A stretch of DNA of 64,000 nucleotides from Dastarcus helophoroides. Its lineage: Eukaryota > Arthropoda > Insecta > Coleoptera > Bothrideridae. Shown here piece by piece: positions 10,604-21,185 of the stretch. The notes beneath the pieces are model-generated. The model ran no database searches. It worked only from the letters and a program-made list of their open reading frames with translations, and was not told the origin of the DNA. Positions within the stretch are counted from its first letter, which is position 1. Each line of letters begins with the position of its first letter. The position numbers and the translations under genes were made by a program. Location: assembly GCA_028583605.1 (NCBI GenBank), contig CM053337.1:19157694-19221693 (forward strand). The letters run 5' to 3'.

Positions 10604-13600
10604 CTGAAGAAGTAAAGTATGACAATGAATTAAAGGTTTAATGTTATAACAAAATTAAATCTTTTTCTTTAAGTTTAGATTCCTAATATTTTGTCTTTGA
10701 GTCAAATTTTTCTTCCGCATTCACATTTTAGGTTTTCTAAAATTTGGACTCGACGATTGTAAATTTTAGCAAAATGTTAACATTAAAATCATCACATTTT
10801 AAGTCAAGATTCAACTTTGAAATTTCAGATAAAAGCTGAGGTTTCTATTTTAAAATCCCACTTTTTATTTCATTACGAAATTCCGACGTTTTCCTCAAAT
10901 AAGAACGTTTTAAATTTTGTCAAATTATAACTTTGGCCTTAACTCTTTGATCTCGATGTCGAACTAATTTCTATGATCAAGCTTAAAATGTTGACTTAAA
11001 CCTAAAACTATTTGACGTTACGTACCTCTTGCCGCAGTCGGCGCTGTCGTAGTCGCTTTGGTCGTGGTCGTCTCAACGACCACCCTCTCCGTAAACGGAG
11101 GATTCGTAGTCGTACTCCTAGAGGGCGCCGGTTGATAATACGTAGGCGTCGCCTGCTTTTCAGTCGTAGGCACCAACAAAGAAGGCGACAGCAACGGCCT
11201 CACCGCTTGATCCTGCAAATTATTAATCAATTCGGGAACGACCGAATTCAAGCTGAGTATGTGCGTCTGCAAATTGTCCTGGTACCGCGATTGAGCCTCG
11301 TTGCTATCAGTTTGGGCAACTTCTTGGACCTGTTGAGTTTTTGGCGATGTGGCGTAATCTTGAGGAATTTTGGCAGACGATCGAAAATCTTGGCGTAATA
11401 TTTTTTTGTCTAAAATACTCTGATCTAGAACGTATTGTTGACGTGTCGTGCTCTCGGGACTCGTTATTTGGACATACTTGACGACGGGCAATTGTTGATT
11501 TTGGGTTTTGTATTTGGGTGTTTGTATCATCTTGTCAGCGTCAACTGGAACATACTCTTGATATTTAGTTTTATCGTTTTCCTTCTTGTAAGAGGGTTGA
11601 ATTGTGGAAACTAATACGAATTGGGGGTTGTAGAAGACCTCGTTGGCGGGCGTTGTTGTTGATTGGGTTAACTGATAACGTACTGGACTGGACTCGGTGT
11701 GTTCTTCTGGTTGTTTATAACGAATGAAATTCTGTTTTTCCCTAAGTTGCTCTTGCGCCTCTTGGTGCTGATGCGCCTTCTGCTGCTGGTGTGCCTCCTG
11801 TTGCTGATGTGTCTCCTGGTGCTGATGTCTAATGGGTTGTCTGATAGGTTTTTGAGTGTACGCATCGTTTGCAAACGTTCGATAATCTGGAGTGGATTCA
11901 CTAGGATCTTCCGTTGGTTGTTGAATTCGAATAAAATTTTGTTTTTCTTTAAGTTGCTCCTGTTGTTGCTGCCTGAACTGATTCTGTCTGTTTGGTTTCT
12001 GAGTGAAAATACCATCTGTAAACGCTCGAGTTGAATAATCAATGTTGGTTCTGGTGTTGAAACCAACACGAGCATCGTCTGATGTGAATTGAATTTTATT
12101 TCTGTCTTTTAAAACGTTTTGCTGATCCGTATTCTTGATCTGTTGAGTTTCCTGGTTAATATTTGGTAACTGGAAAATGCTTCTGTCACCATCAATGTTT
12201 TGGGCTTTGATTGTTGTCAGGATTTCCTCACTGGTTGGCCCCAAAGGTTTGTTTGTCGAAAGAATCTGATACCTGCAATACAAATTTGAATGAAATTTAA
12301 ATTCTATCCCTTAACTATCGAATTATCAAAATGTAGTTTTAGTAAAGTTAACATTTTTAGAACTACTTGACGTGGCACAATAGTATTTGGGAAATCTGTC
12401 AATGCTACGGTGGATATGAAATCCTGTCAGTAGAATGATATGGCTTATTTATCTTATTTACTAGTTGTTTAAGAAAACAATGAATATACAGGTGGAAGTA
12501 TCAAAAATTATCAATTGTTCGGTTTAAAGAAATAAATGCGATATAATATTTTTCTTTAGAAGCTTCTTTCATTTTAATTTATATTATAAACCCAGAAAAA
12601 GAAAGCGCTCAATTGTTAGATATTAGTAAGCAAATTTCGAGCAGTTTCAGAGGTGCGGAGAGTATTCCAGATGCGCAGACAGTACTCCAGCAGCGCATAC
12701 AGTACTCTAGCAGCGCATAGAGTACTTCGGCCGCGCTTAGAGTACTCCAGCTGCACATACAGTACTCCAGCCGTGCATAGAATACTCCAGCTGCGCATAG
12801 AGTACTCCAACCGTGCTTAAAATACTGCAGCCGCGCCAAACGTACAGAATGCGCCTCACCTTGACCTTTAAATACTAAGTAGTTGATGGCACGTGACCCG
12901 TGAGTTATTGGGAGACATTTTCAAATTTAATAAAACTAAATTAAAGCAGCAAGCACCTACCTATTAGAGTACAGATCCTGTGGGATTTGGACTTGTTGCT
13001 GCACCTGCTGCTGGTATTGATTACCATTAAACTGGTTTAAACCAATATGTTGGTTGCCAAGGCCACCGACGCCGCTTCCACCAGACAATGCAAAACTGTC
13101 ATAAAAAGCATGGCTTTGATTGGGATCCGGCGGCTTCAACCCTTCTGAATTCGTTTCGTACTCTGGCTTAGTCGACACAACTACTGAACCAACGTGGGGT
13201 GATGGTAGTGGTATCTTGGCGTAACCAGCAGGTGCTTTGTAGCTCACGGAGGCGACGAAAAATGGTATTTGGTCAACTTTACGCTCGATTCTGTTGTTTT
13301 CGATGTTTGATAAATAGGGTAAGGGGAACTTGGTGAAGCCATCGGGTGGGTCCAAGGTGGAAGGACCGATGAACACCTTGGGGGAATTCGGGGTGAAATT
13401 GTCGTGTACGGAGATGGTTTTGGCGGTTTTTAGGTAGTTGAGGACGTCGTCCACTTCGACGTTTCTGTCGCCCTCCATGTAAACGGCTAATGGTGGTTGG
13501 TGTGGCTTTCGTTTTCTAGTTTTCGGTGGGGATGGCGTCGTGGTGGAAATTTCCTGTTGGAGTTGGTGTTGTAGCTTTTGTGCTTCGAGGGCTTGGCGTA

Positions 13601-14543
13601 GGTAATCTTGTTGGATGTTTTGCTGGAGGCGGTATTGGGGCGTTTGAAGTGGGGGAGGTTGTGTGTTGGGGTGTCTGTTGGGTAGTTGGATGGGTTGTTG
13701 GAGATTTTCGTATGGGACGTAGAGAAGTTGGACTGTTTCTTTGGGTGGGGGATTCTTGACGTTTCGAAGGGGTGGCGGCTTCAGCTCATTTCTGATAGTC
13801 GAGCTTTGTTGATTGAGTAATAGGACTGCTTCCGGGGGTAAAGGCGTGTTACTTTCTGGCACAATGTACTTAAGAGGCATTTTGGGTTGATGCTGATGTG
13901 GAAGTTGATGTTGTGTTTGAGGTTGATGTTGTAGTTGATGTTGAAGCTGATGTTGTAGTTGATGTTGCGATTGATGTTGGGATTGATGTTGCGATTGATG
14001 TTTGGATTGATGTTGAGCTTGATGTTGAGGTTGATGTTGCAATTGATGTTGAGGTTGATACTGAGCAGGTTTAGCGTCAATTACGTGAGCGTTAACCTGC
14101 TGGGCCTGCAGGAGAAACGGCCCTTTCAAAACAGGTAAATCGTGTCTTGTGTATTCGGGGGGTGGACCTAGTACATACTGAGGGATCCTCGCTGGATTTC
14201 GTTCTGAACCTTGACTCGCTGGAACTACATTTTCGAATTTATACGGATGCTCTGATGTAACTTTACTTCTTGGTTTTTGTTCTTGTTCTACGGAAATTTC
14301 TCTTAAATATTGCTGTACTGGCAACTTTGTTTTTTCTTGTGGTGGCAGCAAATATTGAGCATTTGGTGTTTCTACGTTGAGGTATCTCGCTGATGCTTGT
14401 CGTTCTTGTACAGGGGGTGATTTCGTACTGGGCACGATTGGTATCCAGTCGCTCGTATCGTATTGTTTTCCATCTTCTGTCAGAATTTTGTCTATTAATA
14501 TTATTTGAAACGTGCATACTATCAACCAATTTGTTTTTGATAT
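2112..14543 (-). CDS. Large secreted Thr/Gln/His-rich protein with a 274-copy C-terminal octapeptide array
   Basis: I do not recognise a named gene. Three exons join as 14543-12961, 12272-11026 and 10603-2112. Acceptors are tttcag, ttgcag and cttcag; donors are GTAGGT and GTACGT. The phases (2 then 1) match exactly, and the joined frame is open for 11,322 nt (3,773 residues plus stop). The visible product starts inside a signal-peptide-like hydrophobic stretch (NWLIVCTFQIILI), so a short first exon with the ATG must lie to the right, ending in phase 0; I could not place it. Order of regions: signal core, Pro/Gln-rich part, His-Gln repeat, a more conserved block with two G-[FY]-x-K-x-P-L-P motifs, Gln/Thr-rich parts, KLD/AKK repeats, a compact basic segment (RGVWKLVKHRKVEPIETAES), then the octapeptide array to the stop. 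Almost no Cys. Low complexity, Thr clusters and a signal peptide suggest an extracellular matrix or cuticle protein; that is inference. Confidence 0.82.
2115..8708 (-). repeat. Coding 24-bp minisatellite, about 274.75 copies (8-residue unit DNHKTSWG)
   Basis: Unit on the coding strand encodes D-N-H-K-T-S-W-G; on the plus strand each unit reads as atgaagtcttgtggttatcg followed by cccc. From 2116 to about 8430 the copies are almost identical. Only three variants were seen: 5914-5920 (His to Ser), 7979-7986 (Asn-His to Asp-Ser) and 8356-8363 (synonymous, AAG ACT to AAA ACA). From about 8430 to 8708 copies diverge (DDPKTSWG, DGTKTSWG, DGTKTSRG, DGPSTSSG, DGTRFSPG, DGTKISSG, DGVKTSSG). Length is an exact multiple of three throughout, and the array runs up to the stop codon. 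It carries Trp, His, Lys and Asp once each per unit, a net near-neutral, potentially metal-binding or cross-linkable polymer of about 2,198 residues. Confidence 0.95.
10604..11025 (-). other. Intron between the last two exons of the large gene
   Basis: 422 bp, GTACGT donor at 11025 and cttcag acceptor ending at 10604. AT-rich with no notable content. Confidence 0.8.
11026..12272 (-). CDS. Middle visible coding exon of the large secreted protein gene
   Basis: Starts at gtattgcag/GTATCAG, finishing an Arg codon from the exon before, and ends AAGAG/GTACGT. It encodes YQILSTNKPLGPTSEEIL... and is Gln- and Thr-rich. It contains an internal duplication: two copies of a block with F(T/x)xxxFTQKPxRQ-like start, then QEQL(K/R)EKQNFIR, separated by a His-Gln run (THQQQEAHQQQKAHQHQ). 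It ends with Thr clusters (TTTKATTTAPTAAR). No known enzyme domain. Length modulo three agrees with both neighbours. Confidence 0.85.
12273..12960 (-). other. Intron carrying a 20-bp minisatellite
   Basis: 688 bp with GTAGGT donor at 12960 and tttgtattgcag acceptor ending at 12273. AT-rich except for the minisatellite. Confidence 0.8.
12661..12838. repeat. 20-bp minisatellite, 9 units, in an intron of the large gene
   Basis: Units start exactly every 20 bp at 12661, 12681 and so on to 12821. Consensus is agtactccagcngcgcatag. It is GC-rich against an AT-rich intron, and each unit has an AGTACT palindrome. The minus strand reads through as a Cys/Leu/Tyr-rich frame, a by-product of the repeat. 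Confidence 0.9.
12961..14543 (-). CDS. First visible coding exon: signal core, His-Gln repeat and conserved block
   Basis: The acceptor is cctttgatttcag, then ATA TCA AAA in phase 0. Residues 1-17 (ISKTNWLIVCTFQIILI) form a hydrophobic h-region, followed by DKILTEDGKQYDTSDW, so the signal peptide probably straddles the previous intron. Residues ~160-220 are a His-Gln-rich repeat. Residues ~354-456 look ordered: GDRNVEVDDVLNYLKTAKT, then PKVFIGPSTLDPPDGFTKFPLP, then a stretch ending PAGYAKIPLPSP. The exon ends in DLYSNR with AATAG/GTAGGT. A TTG at 14525 is an in-frame leucine, not a start. Confidence 0.85.
13887..14057 (-). repeat. Coding His-Gln repeat
   Basis: An imperfect 12-bp unit, plus strand ttgatgttg(a/t)(a/g)g type, encodes Q-H-Q-x tetrapeptides (x = L, P, A, S) about 14 times within the first visible exon. 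Confidence 0.85.
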
Positions 14544-15290
14544 CTGAAATCAAAGGAAAACGTTAAATAAACCTCGCCATTGCTTGATAAATACAATTAG
14601 AATAATAATAAGCGATTGTTTACTGAAAACGCTATGCGAAACCTTTCTCTATTGATAATTGGCTGCAAAAACAAGAATTATATAAAATATGAACGATATA
14701 ATTGAATGTTACAATCACTATTTGCGTAGTCGAGTAACAACTAGCTGAATATCTCTCGGATTATTTATTAAACAAAACGACTTGTCGTCTTGATATTTAG
14801 AACAAACGTCGTACTCGTACAAAAAAGCGAAATTTCTTGATTAAACAATTAAAAAATAGCTGAAATGAAAGTTGATATGAAAACATAAAAAATGGGAGTG
14901 TTTATGTTGATATTTCTCGTCTTGTTTCTCTTAACGGATCATTTAGTTGTACTTCGTGCATACGTAATGAGAAATCAAAATTTTAATTGCCCGTAAAAGT
15001 GTAAAATAACAAAACATATTTTTTGTAGAAAGCAACACTGTGTAAAAATTCGTAACTAATTAAATAATTACATTACGCTATCAACATAGTCATAGCATAC
15101 ATAGGAAATGGAAAAAGTAGTAGTAAAAATAATTCTTGTGAATGCACATTAATATGGTAAATTATGCGATTGGAACATAATGAAATCGCTGGTATGATTT
15201 GTTGGTTTGATGAAACTATTAACCGATGATTCCGGATGCAAGGAAGAAAGTAACCTTGACTGTAATTCACTCGATGGTGGAATAGGCCAC
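14544..15290. other. AT-rich upstream sequence or first intron of the large gene
   Basis: Continues 5' of the first visible exon. No exon ending in phase 0 with an ATG and a good donor could be found here, so this is probably intron; first introns of tens of kilobases are common in large insect genomes. Confidence 0.5.
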
Positions 15291-15807
15291 TGTGTCAAGA
15301 GCTCGGATGCAACACCATCGAGATAAATGGAAGATCAAATGATTCATTAACTCGATCGTTTACAGCCCACTTGTTCAATTTCATCGATGTTTGTTTCGAT
15401 CGAGCTGATTGCCCAATATCGTGAGAGATCCGAATCATTGAAGAATTCAAATCTCTAGCTGTAACAAGTGCTTTTGGGAAAGTTTTCACTTTCCTTATGG
15501 AACTGGGCCTATTTCTCGGGGCTATCTAACGAGACAACTTTCCTGCGTTTGATGCAATTACTGCTGTGTGTGGTTATAAATGGGGCAAATCAATATCTTG
15601 TTCCAAGCAAAGAGATATTCATTTGCATCACGTCGAAAGATTATTAACAACGCCCCCATTACCCAACATATGACGAATGTTGTAAAACTCCACAACAAAA
15701 GGTATCTAAATCCAATTGAATCACTGGATGTAGTTCTTGCTATAATTTTTAAGTATCCATAGCTCGAATTTGAATTGCACACCAGGTCTGTCGGCTTTGG
15801 TCATGAC
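15291..15807. other. Complex, non-repetitive island upstream of the large gene
   Basis: More balanced base composition than its surroundings and no internal repeat. A 74-codon minus-strand frame (15558-15782) includes a hydrophobic stretch but has no family resemblance and no supporting splice pattern. A regulatory element or non-coding exon of the large gene is possible. Confidence 0.35.
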
Positions 15808-15811
15808 ACAG

Positions 15812-15902
15812 AGTATAAGTGGTCACAGTACAGAGTACTAGTGGTCACGGTACATAGTACTAGTGGTCACGGTACAAAGTACTAGTGGTCACGGTACAAA
15901 GT
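15812..15902. repeat. 22-bp minisatellite, about 4 units
   Basis: Units begin at 15812, 15834, 15856 and 15878. Consensus agtactagtggtcacggta plus ca(t/a). GGTCAC and AGTACT palindromic cores recur in each unit. Confidence 0.9.
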
Positions 15903-16046
15903 CATGGTTTGCTCTATTATCTAGAAATGCCAAAAAAGCGAATTGTTCTATAAAAACTACCATACTCAAGTAATTGTTCATCAAATCAGTTGCAATATAC
16001 TTTTTGAATGGGAAGCCAATGTTACCCAAATTTTCGACGTCTGTGT

Positions 16047-16097
16047 ACCATTTCCATAACTGTTCTTGACATTAGGTACCCCTCATTAACTACAACC
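16047..16097. repeat. Left member of a ~50-bp direct repeat around the first CCTAA array
   Basis: Matches 18566-18615 with a few differences (shared: acccctcattaa, ccataactgt/ccacaactgt, ttgac). The pair brackets the long CCTAA array about 2.5 kb apart. Confidence 0.6.
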
Positions 16098-16534
16098 TTT
16101 TCCATAAATTCCTTTTTTTTCTTTAAAATTCATCCTTTGCTTGGAAATATTTTTGCGAAATTTTGATTTTTTTACGGAGTTTTGACAACCCTTTTCTAAA
16201 TTTTAACTTTTTTTCTTAAACTTTGACTAATTTTGAATTTTTTGTTCATTTCGACGTTTTATCGAAATTTCGCTGTTTTCCCCGAATTCCGATACATTTA
16301 GCTTTTTTTAAAAATTCAATCTTATCATATTAGGGGAGAAGCAGGGGCATTTGCTTCTCACTGGTTCATGCAAACTGAAAATTTATCAGCTAGGGAATTT
16401 TTTCCATAAATTTTCTTTTCTTTTTCAAAATTCATCCTTACCTTGGAAATATTTTTTCGAAATTTCGACTTTTTCTATGTGCTTTTACGACTTTTTTCAA
16501 AATTTTGACTTTCTTTCTTAAACTTTGACTAATT
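16098..16534. repeat. T-rich module with palindromic hairpin preceding the first CCTAA array
   Basis: Contains aggggagaagcaggggcatt, then tgcttctcactggttcatgc, an eroded copy of the hairpin repeated at 19211-20280, then ccataaattttc, tcgaaatttcgac and finally aaactttgactaatttaact. The last motif also precedes the second CCTAA array. Confidence 0.7.
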
Positions 16535-18428
16535 TAACTCAACCTAACCTAAACTAACTAACCCAACCTAACTCAACTTGAACCGATCTAACCTAATCTA
16601 ATCTAACCTAACCTAACCTAATCCAACTTAATTTAACCTAACCTAAGCTAATCCAACCTAACCTAACCTAACCCAATCTAATCCAACCTAACCTAATCCA
16701 ACCTAACCTAACCTAATCCAACCTAACCTAACCTAACCCGACTTAACCTAACGCGACCTAACCTAACCCGACCTAGCCTAACTGGACCTAATCTAACCTG
16801 ACCTAACCTAACCTATCCTAAGCTAACTTAACCTAACCTAACCTAACCCGACCTAACCTAACTTAATTTAACCTTATCTGACCTAAGCTAACCTAACCTG
16901 ACCTAACTCGACCTAACCCGATCCAACCTAACCTATTCTAACCTAACCTAACCTAATCTAACAAAACGTAACCTAGCCTAAACTAACCTAACCTAACCTA
17001 ACCGAATCCAACCTAACCTAACCTAACCGAATCCAACCTAAGCTAACCTAACCGAATCCAACCTAACCTAACCTAACCCGACTTAACCTAACCCGACCGA
17101 ACCTAACTTAACCTGACTTAACCTAACCTAACCCGACCTAACCTAGCCAGACCTAACCTAACCTATCCTAACCTAACCCAACATAACCCGATTTAACCTA
17201 ACTTAATTTAACCTAATCTAACCTAACCTAACCTAACCTAACCTGATCTAACCCGACCTAACCCGACATATCCTAACCTATTCTAACCTAACCTAAACTA
17301 ACTAATCCAACCTAACTCAACCTGAACCGATCTAACCTAATCTAACCTAACCTAATCCAACTTAATCTAACCTAACCTAACCTAATCCAACCTAACCTAA
17401 ACTAACCTAACCTAATCTAACCTAACGCGACCTAACCTAACCTAACCTGACCTAGCCTAACCTGACCTAGCCTAACCTGACCTAGCCTGACCTGACCTAA
17501 CCTAACCTATCCTAAGCTAACTTAACCTAACCTAATCCAACCTAACCCGACCTAACCAAAGTTAATTTAACCTAATCTAATCTAACCTAAGCTAACCTAA
17601 CCTAACCTAACCTAACCTAACCTGACCTAACCCGACCTAACCTAACCTATTCTAACCTAACCTTACCTAACCTAATCTAACCAAACGTACCCTAGCCTAA
17701 ACTAACCTAACCTAAACTAACCGAATCCAACCTAACCTAACCTAACCTAACCCGACTTAACCTAACCCGACCCAACCTAACCTAACCCGGCTAACCCAAC
17801 CTAACCCGACCTAACCTAACCCAACCTAACCTAACCCGACCTAACCTAACCAGACCTAACCTAACCTAACCTAACCCGACCTAACCTATTCTAACAACCT
17901 AACCTAACCTATCTTAACCTAACCCAACCTAACTCGATTTAACTTAACTTAATTTAACCTAATCTAACCTAACCTAAGCTAACCTAACCTAACCTAACCT
18001 GACCTAACCCGACCTAACCTAACCTATTCTAACCTTACCTAACCTAACGTAACCTAACCCAACCTAACCTAACCTAACCCAACCTAACCTGACCCGACCT
18101 AACCTAACTTAATTTAACCTAACCTAACGTAACCTAACCTAACCTAACCTAACCCAACCCAACCTAACCCAACCTGACCCGACCTAACCTAATTTAATTT
18201 AACCTAACCTAACCTAAGCTAACCTAACCTGACCTAACCCGACCTAACCCGGCCTAACCCGACCTAACCTAACCTATTCTAAACTAACCTAACCTAACCT
18301 AACCCAACCTGACCTAACCCGACCTAACCCGACCTAACCTAACCTATTCTAAGATAACCTAACCTAATCTAACCTAACGTAACCTAGCCTAATCTAACCT
18401 AACCTAACCAAACCTAACTTAACCTAAC
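16535..18428. repeat. Interstitial telomere-type CCTAA array with internal ~720-bp higher-order repeats
   Basis: About 1.9 kb of CCTAA pentamers on the plus strand with frequent variants (CCCGA, CCTGA, CCAAA, CCTAG). TTAGG is the ancestral arthropod telomere repeat. Divergence and flanking non-telomeric DNA show it is not an active chromosome end. Distinct variant strings recur: aaccgatctaacctaatct at ~16581 and ~17325 (744 bp apart), and cgta(a/c)cctagcc at 16968, 17686 and ~18378 (718 and ~692 bp apart), so blocks of ~700-745 bp were duplicated in tandem. Confidence 0.9.
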
Positions 18429-18530
18429 GTTGCCGAAATCTGATCGCTTAAGCAGTGCAGTATTGTCTGCTCAGAATATCTACTACAAAGCGAGTTGGTG
18501 ATAGGATTGTATCCATGCGGACAATCTATG
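18429..18530. repeat. Conserved right flank of CCTAA array, copy 1
   Basis: Starts gttgccgaaatctgatcgc and ends ataggattgtatcc. It matches 21096-21185 at most positions, including ctgctcagaa and caaagcgagt. Confidence 0.85.
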
Positions 18531-19204
18531 CTAAAAATCGAGTAATGGTGGCATTCTGCGTTTACCCTTTCCACAACTGTTTTTGACGTTGAGTACCCCT
18601 CATTAATTACAGCCTAACTAACTTTTAAACCAAAAGAGCCATCCGCAATGAAAACATTGATTTGGTGAATTTGAAAGAACCACAAATTTTCATTTCTGAT
18701 TTTACATTTTATTTTAAAATTGAATCAGATAAATCAGACAAAATATGGGACAGGGAGAGACCCCTCTAACTCATGTAGTCAAACAAAAACATATTCAACC
18801 CAAAAGACCTTTAATTTCTCAAAAGATTTATTTCAAAATTTGCCTTTTTCGCGAAAATTCGACTATAACTCTTCTCTGTATTCGTCTTTTTTTTAACTAT
18901 GTATTTAGGCTTTTTTTCCTAAATCTCTTCTTCTCAAAACTCGACTATCTGTGGAAATATTTACTTTTTTTAATTCGACTTACTGGAAGATTCGATTTAT
19001 TTCTCAAAAATTCATCCTTTGTCGATTTCGTAATAAAAAAAAGTAATAATTTGGAGATGCTAGATAAATTAGTTTTTGAAGACTTCGATCTTTTTCTCAA
19101 ATTTTCTTTTTTCGAAATTTGAATCTATTCTTAATTTTTTTTCCAAATTTCGATATAACATTTAGCTTTTTCTGAAAATTCGATCTTTTAGAATTTCATT
19201 CTTT
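18531..19204. other. T-rich spacer, no gene seen
   Basis: Includes the second member of the direct repeat (18566-18615). A 125-codon plus-strand frame at 18745-19122 is Phe/Leu-rich low-complexity translation of T-rich DNA and is not supported as a gene. Confidence 0.5.
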
Positions 19205-20530
19205 AGAAATGAACCAGGGGCAGAAGCAGGGGCACTTGCTCCTTCCCTGGTTCATGTAAACCGAAAATTTATCAACTAGGGGACATTTTCCATAAATTTT
19301 TTTTTCTTCTTCACAATTCATCCTTTCCTAGGCCATATTTTTTCGAAATTTCGACTTTTGCTCAGAATTTTGACGACTATTGTCAAAATTTTGCCCTCTT
19401 TTTCTTAAACTTTGACTAATTTCGAATTTTTTATCCATTTCAATGTTTTATCGAAATTTTGCTTATTTTTCCAAATTCCAATACAACATTTGGCTTCTTC
19501 TAAAAATTCGATATTTTAGAATTTCTTTTTTTTTGGAAATGAACCAGGGGAGAAGCGGGGCACTTGCTCCTCCCCTGGTTCATGCAAACCGAAAATTTAG
19601 CAACTAGGGGACTTTTTCCATAAATTTTCTTTTATTCTTCAAAATTAATCCTTTCCTTGGACATATTTTTTCGAAATTTCGACCTTTTCTCGGGGTTTTG
19701 ACGACGTTTTTCAAAATTTCGACTTTTTCCTAAACTTTGATTTTCAATTCTTTGTCCGTTTCGATCTTTTCTCGAAATTTCGCTTTTTTTCCAAATTCCG
19801 ATACAACATTTAGCTTTTTTCCGAAAAATCGATCTTTTAGAATTTTATTTTTTAGAAATGAACCAGGAGCGGAGCAAAGGGCACTTGCTCCAACCATGGG
19901 AGAAGCAAGTGCCCCCTGCTTCTTCCCTGGTTCATGAAAATCGAAAATTTATCAGTTAGTGAACTTTTTTCATAAATTTTCTGTTCTTTTTCAAAATTCA
20001 TCCTTTCGTTGAAAATATTTTTTCGAAATTTCGACTTTTTCTCGGGATTTTGACGACTTTTTTCAAAATTTTGACTTTTTTCCAAACTTTGATTTTGAAT
20101 TTTTTGCCTATTTCAATGTTTTCTTGAAAGTTCGCTTTTTTCCAAATTCTGATATATTCAGCTTTTTCTGAAAATTCGATCTCTTAGGATTTCATTTTTT
20201 AGAAATGAACCAGGGGGGAGCAGGGACACTTGCTTTTCGTTGAAGCAGCGGCGCTTGCTCCTCCCCTGGTTCATGCAAACCGAAAATTCTATAAATTTTC
20301 TATAAATTTTCTTTTCTTCTTCAAAATTCATCCTTTCCTTGGAATTATTTTGGCGAAATTTCGACTTTTCTTACGAGCTTTGACGACTTTTTCAAAATTT
20401 CGACTTTTTCCTAAACTTTAACTGATTCTGAATTTTTTATCCATTTCGATATTTTCCCGAAATTTCGCTTTTTTTCCATTTTCTTCTTCAATATTCAACC
20501 TTACCATCGAAATTTTTTTTCAAAATATTG
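19205..20530. repeat. ~330-bp tandem repeat with a GAACCAGGGG...CCCCTGGTTC hairpin, 4 copies
   Basis: The hairpin motif starts at 19211, 19541, 19860 and 20207 (spacings 330, 319, 347). Each unit has the palindrome flanked by gaaatg and catg(c/a)aa, then accgaaaattta, a ccataaatttt run, ttcatcctttcc and several tcgaaatttcgac strings. In the third and fourth units the stretch between the hairpin arms carries an extra insertion. Confidence 0.85.
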
Positions 20531-20714
20531 ACTTTTTCTCGGAGTTTGGACGACTTTCTTCAAATTTTCGACTTTTTTCTAAACTTTGACTGATTTTAAG
20601 TTTTTTATCCATATCGATGTTTTATCGAAATTTCGTTTTTTTCCAAATTCCGATACATTTACATTTAGCCTTTTCTAAGTTTTGACTTTTTTTCTTAAAC
20701 TTCTTTTCTTAAAC
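20531..20714. repeat. Left flank of the second CCTAA array
   Basis: T-rich, ends with cttaaactttgactaattt, the same string as at 16524-16543. Confidence 0.75.
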
Positions 20715-21095
20715 TTTGACTAATTTAACTCAACCTAACCTAACCTAACCTAACCTAACATAACCTAACCTAACCTAACCAAACTTAAACTATCCTTACC
20801 TAACCTAACTTAACCTAACCTAACCTAACCCTATCACAACCTAACCTAACCAAACCTAACCAAATCTAACCTTACCTAACTTAACCTAACCTAATCTAAC
20901 CTAACCTTACAGAACCTAACCTAATCTAACCCAACCTAACTTAACCTAATTTAACCTAATCTAACCTAACTTAACCTAACCTAACCGAACCTAACCTAAC
21001 CTAACCTAACCTAACCCAACCGAACCTAACCTAACCTAACCTAACCTAACCTAACCTAACCTAACCTAACCTAATCTAACCTAAGTTAACCTAAT
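20715..21095. repeat. Second interstitial CCTAA array
   Basis: About 380 bp of plus-strand CCTAA with CCAAA, CCGAA and CTTAA variants. It is purer than the first array near its right end (21030-21070). Confidence 0.9.
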
Positions 21096-21185
21096 GTTGC
21101 GGAAATCTGATCGCATTAGGAGCACAGTATTATCTGCTCAGAAAATCTACTGCAAAGCGAGTAGGGGATAGGATTGTATCCATTT
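21096..21185. repeat. Conserved right flank of CCTAA array, copy 2
   Basis: gttgcggaaatctgatcgca and onward to ataggattgtatcc, paralogous to 18429-18530. Confidence 0.85.

Noticed and set aside
15558..15782. 74-codon minus-strand ORF with a hydrophobic segment, as an exon or small membrane protein
   Set aside because: No family resemblance and no link to another exon; kept only as part of a complex island.
16535..18428. An active chromosome end (telomere)
   Set aside because: Heavily mutated pentamers, unique flanks on both sides and 45 kb of further sequence beyond it; it is interstitial.
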